DNA of 64,000 bases from Rhabditophanes sp. KR3021 (lineage: Eukaryota; Nematoda; Chromadorea; Rhabditida; Alloionematidae), in the NCBI GenBank assembly GCA_963281155.1, contig CAUJLY010000003.1, positions 4,960,001 to 5,024,000 of the forward strand, written 5' to 3'. The position numbers and the translations under genes were made by a program. The notes below the pieces were generated by a model. That model worked only from the letters and a program-made list of their open reading frames with translations. It searched no databases and was not told the origin of the DNA. Of the stretch, positions 1 to 11,141 are shown in pieces. Position 1 is the stretch's first letter, and every line of letters begins with the position of its first letter.

Positions 1-2229
1 CTTTTGTACCTGTTGTCAACCTAAAACAAAAAACTATCAAAATATTCATAATATTTCCTCTATATTTATTTAGATTAAAATTAACTTTTTATGCACTCCA
101 AAAATTGTTAATTCTTTGTGTTTCAATTGTTTATGCTTAATTCCTTATTTTAATATTCAATGTTTAATTGTTTATGCTTAATACTTAGTGTGCCAGAAAT
201 TGTTTTACTACTAGCAATATTTCCGAGAGCTTAAGACATAGCAACGAATAAATTTTAATGGAAAATAGGGTCATAAAGGACATATATCTATAAAAATATT
301 ACCACCAATCATGATTTTTATATTAGCTTCATTGAATTTTCGAAATGTCATGGCATAAAAGAGATACACATTAACAGGCATCAAAAAAGTCACTTCCATC
401 CCACACGAAAAATTGACGATGCATTTTATAATGAACTCTTAATGAAATGTTTTTTGCAAAAAAGATACAATTTAGATGGATAAAACTTACCCATGACTAC
501 TTTCTATGGAGGTGCAATTGCAAGTAAAAAACTTAAACAGCATCTGGATTATTCTTGACAATGTCAGTTTGACGATTTTTATTGAGCTCTCCAAACGAAG
601 AAGCAGGCACGATGGTTCGGGAAGTATCAAAAAAGAGTATCGTGAAATTGTATAGAAAACGTCCTGAACACAATTTGCACGTATGCTACCTTAATTTTAA
701 CACCAGCAAACGTGCAAACAATCCTTTCTCGTTTCCAAAATAATAAAACACACACTTGTATAATTAGAACAAGACTTGCTAGAATCACCAGTACCAGATG
801 ACAACAATACTAAATTGTGCAACAAAATATATAGAATATTGAAGAGCAGAAAAACCTGGAATATATTGTATCAAATTAAAGATTCAAATAAAGGTAAAAC
901 AAATATATGTGTTTTGTCAGAGCTAAATATTATATCAGTTATTCTAACACTTTTCATATACTTTTCACATATGCTTTCATATACAACTTTAAAATAATAT
1001 TTAATTTGACTACATTTAAACGAAAACGAGGTGAGAGATTTTTGCTGGTGGTACACATATAATATAATAAAATATATATAATATATAACTCTCTATATTA
1101 ATAATAAGTAAAGTGTTATTTAGTTTGGACAAGTTATCGGGTGTGATGATTAAAATAATTCAAATTATATGTAGCGCCTTGCCCTTAACTGAACCTTTCT
1201 ATATGTCTACATGCATGGCCATATCTGATAAGTTAATCTACTTATATTTGTATGATATCATTTTTTGTTCTCAGGAACTTTCCCAAATTAATTTATTAAA
1301 AAGGTCAAAAACGACATAATTAAAAATTCGAAAAATAATACCAAACAATGGAAGGTACAGGTTTATGGGAGAGTACAAAATAACAAAAAACATAACCAAA
1401 TTCTAATTTTATCTCAGTCCCTCAATGGTTACATTTATCGAAGCGATGAAACATTTTCAAAACGATTATTTTAAGATAATATCATGCTTATTTTTCCCTT
1501 TAATTTTTTCCTACCAAAAAACAATAATTTTCGTTTTAAAGGCTATTTGTTTACATAAATTATATGTTTTTAAATATGAAAAGTATGCCACAAAATGTCA
1601 ACTAGTGAACAAAAAATATGGATAATATACAATTAGGTACAAAACGGAGCAAACAAAATATTAAATTTCATTTGAAATTGTTAACATCTTTTTATAAGGC
1701 GAAAGAATTTGGCCTAGAATAACTTTATAATTGGAATTTAAAAAAGTCATGCATCAGAGAAGGCTAATTAAAATGTCCACTTCAGTAAAAGTAATCACCA
1801 TTTAAATACAATCAAGATGAAACAAGCTGAATATATAAATAAGTCAAATTAAAAACTATAAGGAGGAAATTCAACTTTAATCAGCAAATAAACCTTAGAC
1901 AATCTAGTTGAAATAATTAATACAAACTATGCAAGCTACAAATGGACACTATATTTATAAGTTATATTTATAAACTATATCTTTTATTGGTCTTTTTTAC
2001 CTTTAATATATGTACATATATCGGAATATTTGTTAATTAAGAGAAATTCTTGGTAATACTTTACTGAATACACACTTTTATAATAGATTTATTTCTATAA
2101 CAAATAGAATCGAGAGGTTATTAATTTTATTTGCTTTACTAAATAATATTAGTTATTAAAAATTAACGCATATTATTTGTATGCTAATAAAATGACGACA
2201 AAATGCCCTTCCTTTATGATTCCGTTAGA
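1..2229. other. AT-rich intergenic sequence, no gene seen
   Basis: Only short, low-complexity open frames occur here, with no splice structure or recognisable domains. A 17-bp direct repeat (aattgtttatgcttaat) is present at 125-141 and 166-182. I see no tRNA, no array and no mobile-element ends. Confidence 0.6.
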
Positions 2230-2520
2230 ATGTATGTACATTACCTCCTATCAAGACGACGTTTTTTGAAGCTAACGACTTTAAGACTTTCTTTTCTATG
2301 TCTTTATCGGTCTCCCACAACAACCAAGTATTTTTAAATTGTCTCGTTGTCGTTTGGCACGGCCAATTTTAACTCGCTTAAAAAATAGGCACACATTCAT
2401 ATCACCGCAAGCTACCTCACGACGATGTATCTTACCATTCGATACGTATCCTTTCAGACAATGCCGCACAAAACCTTGCTGTATCACTTTAAAAAGTACC
2501 AGCCACAACAATAAATACAT
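2230..2520 (-). CDS. Possible small secreted Cys-rich protein, frame interrupted
   Basis: The ATG at 2520 opens a 74-codon frame that starts with a hydrophobic, signal-like stretch (MYLLLWLVLFK). It continues with spaced cysteines, a dibasic RAKRQR motif and a GCC triplet near the end. The G+C content and codon use are clearly richer than the flanking desert, which favours coding. Just after the Cys-Cys pair the frame ends, but another frame stays open with charged, coding-like residues (DKDIEKKVLKSLASKN) up to a possible donor (ggaggtaatg) near 2247. Either one base is missing or this is a decaying gene. The Cys spacing loosely recalls Ly6/uPAR-type nematode secreted proteins, but I do not recognise the family. 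No downstream exon was found. Confidence 0.35.
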
Positions 2521-5500
2521 TTCTCCTTTATTTTATTCATTTTTAAATATTTAAATGGTATAGGTAAGAAGCATGACACGCATCAAACAATATCTATGTA
2601 ATATATGTACTTGCATTTATATCCTCTTCTTTTAACAAGATAAGCGACCACATAAAATCAGCGATGGAGCTTTAACAAAAAGTAATGTTAGCAAAAATGT
2701 AATTTAACCGAAAAAAGCTAGTGGCATCTTGGTAATACAGACATATACACAAACAATATAAATAAATATATGCCATATTGTTACTAAGGAACCAATTTAA
2801 AGCGAACACAAATAATCTAAATATTTAAAATAATCTAATATACAGTGATATACTGAAACGAAGCTGGTCCCATCAATTATAAATAGAAACGGTTTGTGAA
2901 GGGAACAAGGGTTGGTAATGGTATTTTAAAACAAAAAATATTTGTCACAATAGTCATTAACAAAAAATATTGGTTGGTACCATTAAAAATAGATAATTTG
3001 GAAAGATTAACTTAACAAATCACGGAAAGAACCTTGCCTTTTGATATTTTTGTAATAATAATTTGTTAGCTCTAAACAATAATAGTATATTTACCATTTT
3101 ATTCACAATTATGTGTACAATTAGGTGCGTGTACACTTTTAATTAACATTCTCAACAGTACAGTCTCCTCACACTACTTTTTTGTGTTTCCTATTTTCGT
3201 TGGAGTTATCAACAACTATCCCTTATATTGTTAATCTGATTCGGAGTGGAAGATGTGTGTAAACAAATATTATAAAATATTATAGATACATTATATAAAT
3301 TGAAGAAGATACATGCATAAGCATTATATATAAATTACTTATACAACAACTTATCCATTATTGTTCTGAATCTTTGTCAAATTTTGTATAAATGTTGTGG
3401 TTGGTTTGATAAAGTAAAAAAGAAATGTTGTAGATTAGATAAGTGAAGAGGAAATTAACGTGTAAAGCTTGACAGTGAAATTAGCATTAAATGTTAAATT
3501 TCCATATGGCTGGATGTGGTGTGAAGTTTTGCATTGATAAAACAAAAAAGACATATTAAACCTTTTTTAAGGTTGAAAGGGGAAGGGGAATAATTTTAAA
3601 TAATCTAACATAATGTGAAATAATGGGAAATAATATAAAATAATGTAATTTGGTTAGCGAGAAATTGTTTCGCAATTATTTTAGAAATAAAAATATACTT
3701 ACTTTAAAGGAATGTGTACCTTTTACGTTTAGTATAATGCAAAATAATAGCTCCATCATTACCCACCAAGAAGAATTATTGGCCTCTTAACTGAAATGCT
3801 CGCAAAAATAAGTACTTTTTAGGAAATTTAAAAGACTTAAGTAGCAATAAGATGGAAAGTATGATAAGCTAATAGTCATTTGAAAAAGATTATATTAAAG
3901 CACATGTACACAGACGGTTTAATGCCATCTTCTTAATGAGGAAATATCTAGATGCAAGTTAATATTAACTTTCCTTCAATTGTTTTCCATTAGCAATTTA
4001 AAATAATATGGAAAGTTATATGTAAAGTAAAAAATTATAAAGTATGTCTGCGGGTCATAAAGTTTGGGACTAAACAATAAAATTGCTAACTGGAATAAGT
4101 TCAATTAGATGTGTGTTTTTTAATAAATGTCATTTATAATCGTGAAATGAAAAAAATATTAGGGGTTCCAATACTTCCGTTTATAAAAACAAACTTATAC
4201 TATCGCCTGTTACAAACGGAAAAGATACTTTTTGTATTACATTATAATGTAATAAATTGTAATAATATAACATTTAATGCATTATATGAAACGTCATTAT
4301 GGAATCGCTTTTTATAAGCTCCTCAAATGATTCCAATATAAAATAGTAAAATTATGACAAATAAAAAAGTTTCCAACCGTTTATTTTTATAAATGATAGG
4401 TTGTTGAAATGAATTGTATTTAGTTACCTTTTAAAGAGGGCTTTATAAAAAGTACAGGCAATCTTTTTAATTATCATAATATCTAATAAATATAATGTTT
4501 TTCATATTTCACATCAAACATTAGGTGAGGCAAATAGTCAACATTCAAAAAAGCATGTGTGCATGTTAAACGGCTGAAGCATATGTACCTTAATTATTCT
4601 GAATTATAGTAATGACATTATGTGTACATATTACGCCGTGTAAAACCTGTTACCTCAATATTACACAAGGTAGAAATGAGGCTCTCCTCTATCCACTAAA
4701 CTTTAATTAAAATGACGACGTATTTGGATAAACAAGGTTAGATGAATAATTACAGTAAAGAAGCTTTATAGCAAAACAAAAAAAGGCGATATTTGGATGA
4801 ATAAAACCTTGATTAGAGGAAAAATTAAAAAGTTACCACAAAATCCAAGTCACGAGGTTTGTTCATTTAAGGCTAAGTTAAACAACAAAGGTTGTTTAAT
4901 AAGGTATTTAATGAAATTTTTAATATCTGTTGACAGAACCTTCAAACCAAAAAATATAAAGGATTATGTAAATAGTGGGATGGCATCAACAGTGTTTAAA
5001 TATAATTAGATGTTTCGCTTTTAAAATTGGTAGTTTGGCAACAGATTTTTTTCATATTAAAACGGTGATAACAAAATTATATGATAATGGAAAAGATAAA
5101 TAGATGTTTGGAAATGTTTCCTTCCAAAATGTCTTTTATTAAACAAAATTTTTTGATGAAATAGATAGAGATGTATCCATACTATTGCCATAACCCTTTG
5201 GCCAGACTTTAATAATAGACAATTTATAAACGGAAACTTCATCAAACTTGGAACAAGAAAAAATAAAATAAAAGATACTTTATAATTTTAAAGATAATAT
5301 TTTATAGAACACGAAAGTACAAGTATTTTATCAAATTTTGTATCCACTAATTTTTGAATATAATAAATGGCGCATATACTTTTAGAATAGATAGTAATTT
5401 GTACAAGATTAATGGTTTTATCTCAAATAGTGTACTTTATCAAATGAATTATTTAAACCGTTACAATGAGTTTCTGTTTGTCAAGTATGCTTTATTTCAC

Positions 5501-7463
5501 TTTTTTATACACATAATCCGTTAATTTATTAAAGGTTTTGTGAAGCACGAGAAAAAGAAGACATGTACCTGGGAAAAAGATTCCATTTAAAAAAATAGTG
5601 CATTCTTTTTTCGACCATAAATGCAACCAAACTGTTATGGCAATATTTCATATAAAAATTGTCGTTTAACACCAAATGTTAGGTAACATTTTTGTTATGA
5701 TTAAGTATAGGAATACTTTCGGCGCCGTAAAAAGTATAAAAAATTAAAAAATTTCAATAATTACAATAATTACAGTGTTTATCACAAAATATTTACTTTT
5801 TAAGAATCATAAAAACAACCTCTCTCAACAGAAATCATAGTATAAATGAGTAAACTATGTTGCGTTGAAGTTAAGAAACGAAAGTTCACATTTAATTTTT
5901 AACGAATAGTTTTGAAAGAATGAATAAGATTATCGTTTGATGCCTTCAAAAACAATGCTCGTTCTTGAATTGTTTAGATCAAAAATCCTCCAATTTGACT
6001 GGTTATTTGTTTCTAATCATTATCAAAAATAACATTATTAATTGATAGAGTGTACACCAATGTTGAAAATGTCCAAATAAAATAATAAGAATTTCACGAA
6101 AATGTAAAACTATCAGAAGTAAAATATACTTTTTTATGCTTAAATATTCCTTTTCAAGTTCAAATGTTTTTGTTCATGTTCAAAACTTGTTTGAGGTTAA
6201 AAGGACATTTCCAAGTATTTAGTTTTTTTTCCACATTAAAAAGTTAATTTCCAAGTTAATCCGTTTTTGAATTTAAAAAGTTCTTACTAAGTCAAAATGT
6301 TATTTTAAATATTACGCCGATTAATTGTTCCTATTTATTTGATTGCACTCGAAGGAAGTTGAAGCGTTCTTATTAACAGTAATTCGCCCAGTTGATCAAA
6401 CTATTTAAGCTTAATTATAAATAAAGTTAGTTACCCAATTTGAAATGCTTAAGAGTGTGTTAATCTCTCACTTAGCCTTACTCAAAAATATTTATATTAA
6501 ATTGAGGTGGAAAGAAAGTACATTTTATTAAGTAGGAGCCCCTTGACCGTTTATAAAAACATAAAGTATAATGTTATAGTGTTGTTGTTGACACAACAAT
6601 CAGTGCCAACAATAATGTCTAAACTAATAGGTAGTTAAAGTTGAGCCAAATAAAGCTTATTTATATAACAGGTACTTAAGGACTGGCAGTAGAAGAAAGA
6701 TGACGCTAAATGAACGATATTAACTGTGTATTTGTTTGGGCCATATCTTGTTCTCAAAAGAAGATTAACAAGTGTTAACAATAATGCTCAGTAAAATGTG
6801 TTCTAATATCACAGAATCTTTGCCGATACAGGATTCAAATTTCACTATTTTCGCTACTTCTTTTCATTACCATGTTTACGAACATTCTCATCAAAAAAGA
6901 CTTAATAAGTGGCTTGCTAGTCCACAAAAATTAATAAAGAACACTAATGTACAGTATTTATTAAAGCACAACTTAATTCTATCATTTATCAGTTTATCGT
7001 CGTCTAAATCCAGTTTACTACTTTCTTTCCTTACGCTCTATCACAATAAATATCACAATAATCTCATAATAAATTTCATAATATATATCAAATTTCATAC
7101 ATATTACCGTAATTGATCCATTTATTTATCATTTTCAAACAAGAACGAGATTACAAAATTTGTAAATAATAAATGAAAGAATAATGGATACATTAATAAA
7201 TATATAAAATTATGTTGCTGCTAATAATAATATCAAATAATAAATTGAGGCTTTGAGTAAACATACTACATATTTATTATTGTACAACATATGCATATAA
7301 TTAAAGGTATATCGAGATAGGTGTCTGTTTGATTAATGGGTAAAAAGCCATTTCCCAAATCTTCGAAATAAAGCATATAAGATAAAATATTACCAAATTA
7401 AAAAAGTCGTGGGCGACATTTTATGTACATAATAATGTTGAGAGATCTATTCAAATTCGGAAT
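2521..7463. other. Gene-poor AT-rich sequence
   Basis: No supported gene. Scattered open frames (for example 4111-4317, 4797-5009, 5057-5245, 6772-7116) have A/T-biased composition, no domain, and no neighbouring exon in phase. A patch of imperfect aataatg-type repeats lies around 3590-3650. The right end includes the 3' flank of the homeobox gene. Confidence 0.55.
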
Positions 7464-8208
7464 TTAGTCTTCAATATCTTCCTTGTCCTCTAATTCATCT
7501 TCGTGAGCGGATAGGGAGCTTTCATTGCCTTTGTAACATGTTCCACTGCTCATTCTTTTTTCCTTCGTACGACGATTTTGCATGAAGATTTTTACCTGAA
7601 ATGGATATCCCATTATCATCCAATTAGTTAAGTAAATAAACAATTACCTGAGTTTCAGATAAGGAAAGCTGTCTGGCCAGCTGCTTGCGTTCATTACCAA
7701 TGATGTAGTGGCTCTTTTGAAAAGCTTTCTCTAATTCGCATAATTGAGAGGGTGTAAATGCAGTTCTGTGGCGTTTAGTTTTTTTTAAAGGATGAAGGAA
7801 AAGGCCTGGAACCATGTCATTCCCTGCTGAGTTTGAATTCATTGAATGTTGGATAAATTCTAGCCAGTGTTGGCCCCACATGCGTTGTTGGAGAGCGTTA
7901 ATATTGGCAGGTTCGGAGAGGTTGTTATTGTTGTTACCAGATGCAAATAAGAGTGGATTAGAACATGCCATCCTAAAATAATCAAACAAATTAACTTTAA
8001 CTGTATATGCATAGGTGACTTACTGGACATGAGGAAGTAAGACGTCAAAATAACTCATAGTCTGAGGAAGAGGATTTGTTTTGGAAATATTTGGAAGAAA
8101 TGGTGAAGCTGGCGTATTACTGGGTGATTTCTGTTCTGGGGACGATGGTTGTTGAACTTTAGAAACTAAAGATTCAATAGAAAATGGTTTTTTAATAGAT
8201 AAATTCAT
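7464..8208 (-). CDS. ceh-2: Emx/ems-family homeobox transcription factor (ceh-2-like)
   Basis: Three exons, 8208-8024, 7972-7648 and 7595-7464, join in phase to 213 codons; introns are 51 and 52 bp. The start is chosen at 8208 because it follows an acceptor-like ttttag (8241-8240) and gives an N-terminus with FSIESLVSK, the Engrailed-homology-like repressor motif found at the start of Emx proteins. The homeodomain near residues 130-185 carries RTAF, PSQL, LEKAF, ERKQLA and LSETQ, the pattern of Emx/ems proteins, and intron 2 splits it at position 44/45 as in many homeobox genes. Helix 3 reads VKIFMQNRRTKEKR: the nearly invariant Trp48 is Phe and Phe49 is Met, while Asn51 and Arg53 remain. The tail is short and acidic. 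In C. elegans the Emx relative ceh-2 acts in pharyngeal neurons; the same role here is inference. Confidence 0.85.
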
Positions 8209-9683
8209 GTCGCTAGACCAAACTGAATTACTAAATTCCCTAAAATAAATGTAGGAAGATATAATAATTTTGTAAAGAGTAGAAAAAAGGTAGATTGAAA
8301 TAGGGTGAGGCGGGCTTACATATTATGATTGAGGCTTTGTTTGCTAAGATTTGAAAACAATAGCTGGTCATATAAAACGCTACTTAATACTTATCACATC
8401 TTATACATATTATGGAAAGGTAACTGATGGATTAATTAAATAAGGTATAAAATAATGTTTTAAAACAATGGCAATTGTTAAAAGTTAATGCAAAAGAAGT
8501 TAGAGGTTAAATTTCGTATCAACCAGAATAAATTGTAAAATTAAATAACCATCAAATAATATACAATAAGTAAGTGAATAAATGTATATTTAGTGTGTGT
8601 TAAGCACCGTAATATCAATGAAGAAGAGGTACTGATGAGATATGTAATATATAATATAGCCAATAGAACAAATGATGTCGGCATAAATGGTTGTTTATGA
8701 GGATATATTCTATTACAACATATATTCATTATTTTCTTCTGTTTGAGTGCATGCAATGTAAAACTATACGCTAAACCAAGATTAATTGAGTAATAGCACA
8801 AATTGAAATCAGGATTGAAAACACCGAAAGGTAGTATTAAATTGTGTGCAAATCTAAGTTGTTCGAGAGAAGGGAAATAAATAATGAGAGGTTTAATGAT
8901 ATTGGAAGGGGAAATTAAGGTGTCTTATAAATAAGAGATGGGCCTAAGTAAGTGAGTATTTTTGGAATAAAAGGAAGCAGAGGTAAATAGGTACATGCTA
9001 ATTTGGCTTGTTAAAAATGAGAATGACACATTTAACTTTATTGGTTAGTTAAAAAAATGATTGTATGAGATGTGAGTTTTACCATGCTTATTATTTTATC
9101 TAATTCGCTGCGAAATTCATTTTGTGACAAAGTTGTGTGAACAAGTAATGCTAGTGTTTGAATTGATAAATGTGATAAATATATTTTTGATAATGAGAAT
9201 AATTGTTTAAAAAGAAGATCAAAATGCTACCAAATGACGATAAAATGTTGGTAAATATGTGTAAATGTTAATAATAAGAATATGAGCAGTGTATCGGGTT
9301 ACGTCTTCAGTATATTACCGTACAAAAGAGATTCATAAGAATACAAAAGCTTATATATGTCAATGCGAGTTAAGTAGGTAATTCATTGACTTGACAATGA
9401 ATTAAATAAATTATGATTTTCTGAAGGGTTGATATTTGGTAAGTTATAGACAATATAAAACAAGTGCATATAATTTTCCCATGTATTTTGATGGTATGCT
9501 TATAATTGAAAATCTGAATGCTAACGTTTACTTGTAAATTAAAGGTGGTATGATAGGTGTTAGTGCTAAGTAATGATTTAATTCCCATCATGTCGACAAA
9601 CTTTTTTGAAAAAATATTAAATTTCATTTAGCAAAATTATTACACTCATTCAAATGATTACAAATTTCTTTTATTAAGAGACA
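8209..9683. promoter_or_regulatory. Upstream region of the homeobox gene
   Basis: About 1.5 kb lies between the homeobox gene (-) and the next (+) gene, so it probably holds both promoters. A likely spliced-leader acceptor for the homeobox mRNA is at 8241-8240 (cctacatttattttag on the minus strand). The short frames at 8541-8801 and 9370-9627 look like chance ORFs. No specific motif is claimed. Confidence 0.4.
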
Positions 9684-9731
9684 ATGTTGCTGCAATTCCA
9701 AAATTATTACCGTTTCAATAAAGAAGCTATT

Positions 9732-9980
9732 ATGAAGACGGAGATGGTTAAATCACTAAAACTGAATTACGATGCGAGCGCAGAAGAAGATCAAGAGCCC
9801 AATCTTGAATTGCAGAAAGCTTTTTGTATTGGTCTGCAGTATGGGATTGCATTAGGTGTTTTCTTTGTGAAGAGTAAAATTGATATGGCATTAGTAGCAG
9901 GTGCAAGTTTGTTTGTTTATTTCATGCGTCAAAAATATGATGGTGTTTTAGAAAATTGTTCAGAGAAGGAAAGGATTTAA
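9732..9980 (+). CDS. Small two-helix membrane protein, unknown
   Basis: The frame is open from an ATG at 9684, but the ATG at 9732 is preferred. It lies 9 bases after an acceptor-like ttcaataaag and drops an AT-rich leader. The 82-residue product has an acidic N-terminal half (EEDQEPN), then two hydrophobic segments, roughly GLQYGIALGVFFV and MALVAGASLFVYFM, separated by a KSK turn, and a charged tail. This suggests a small hairpin membrane protein. The 3' flank has aataaa near 10036. There is no intron and I do not recognise the family. Codon use is distinctly coding compared with surrounding DNA. Confidence 0.6.
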   Translation: MKTEMVKSLKLNYDASAEEDQEPNLELQKAFCIGLQYGIALGVFFVKSKIDMALVAGASLFVYFMRQKYDGVLENCSEKERI

Positions 9981-11141
9981 TTAAAAAGATGACTTTTAAA
10001 ATGTAAATAGATTGTTTGTAAAGAAGTGTTTTATTTAATAAATGTAATGCTTTTGCTTATTATATAATTTATTTCACGTAAACATCATTTTTTAAAATTA
10101 TCCAAAATCTATCTTAACAACTTAGATTTTTCCTTAATTTTACTGGTTGTTCAAATTTCTTATATTTAATATTAATGCCTTTTTATTGTAGTTTTAATAA
10201 CTCATCAATATAATAATTCGCTGATGCTTACATGATAACGAAGCTAGCTAAGAAATAGGAATAATGAATCGAAGAATGTAAACACTAAATCCAACTATAT
10301 CTTCAATCTTTATCGCTTTTTAAACTGTTGTACTACTCTTGCCTTAATTATACATCTATACCAAAACAAATGGAGACGCAATTGCCACAATATTAACTAT
10401 TTGGAAACATAAAACCAATGATTTCGTGTTGATATACAGGATCACACATTTTTCACAAGTTGTTTCAAAGTCGGCAACCACCAAATATCTATAATTTGAG
10501 TATTCGTTGTGATTTTCTCTGGAAAAAATAAATAAATTGTTAAATAATTAAAAAGAACTTACAATTTCTGAAAAATCTGTGGATATCAACCATATTTGGT
10601 TTGATTAGTATGATCTCGAGCTGTGAAATGAAGGGTCATTTTCAATTATGTTCCAATAAATAAAGTTAAATAGATAACTAACTTGCTAATGATTACTAAT
10701 TGTAATTATCACCCTTATGTAGATGTTTGTTACGGTTAGTTTAGTTAGGGTTGACATTTGGTAGCATCCGCATTTTTTGGAATTAAAATATGATTGATAT
10801 ACGTTGCATTTGTCGCTTTTACGATGGCATGCTCGATCTTTATCAAATACTCATTACATACAGCTTTGCAATAGTTGTAAGCTATTGATAAGTACTATTG
10901 GTTGTATTTTCCGGGGAAAATTTCATTAGATCTTTTTAAGTAAGGAAGAAGCAGAGATTTAACAGCTTTAATTTGCTACGTTGAATTAAGATACTTTAGA
11001 ATTAATTATACATATTTAGACATCAAATAAAAACCAGTTGTTTATAAGTAATAAAAAATGATACAATTAAAAGACATAAGTACAAAACGGTAAAAAATAT
11101 ATAAAAAGACTTTGGTACAATTTTGAAAAATATTCAACGAG
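9981..11141. other. Intergenic region between convergent genes
   Basis: Contains the 3' flanks of the small (+) membrane protein gene and the (-) TPR-like gene. No supported ORF, RNA gene or repeat was seen. Confidence 0.5.

Noticed and set aside
4797..5009. 70-codon plus-strand frame with basic residues in the left desert
   Set aside because: No splice partners, weak composition contrast, no recognisable motif.
6772..7116. 114-codon plus-strand frame next to the homeobox gene
   Set aside because: Amino-acid content (His, Asn, Ile, Tyr) reflects AT-rich noise; no signal or domain.
8321..8400. Extra upstream first exon for the homeobox gene, ending at gtaagc near 8322
   Set aside because: Its phase does not fit the next exon, and the Emx-like N-terminus already begins at 8208 behind an acceptor-like site.
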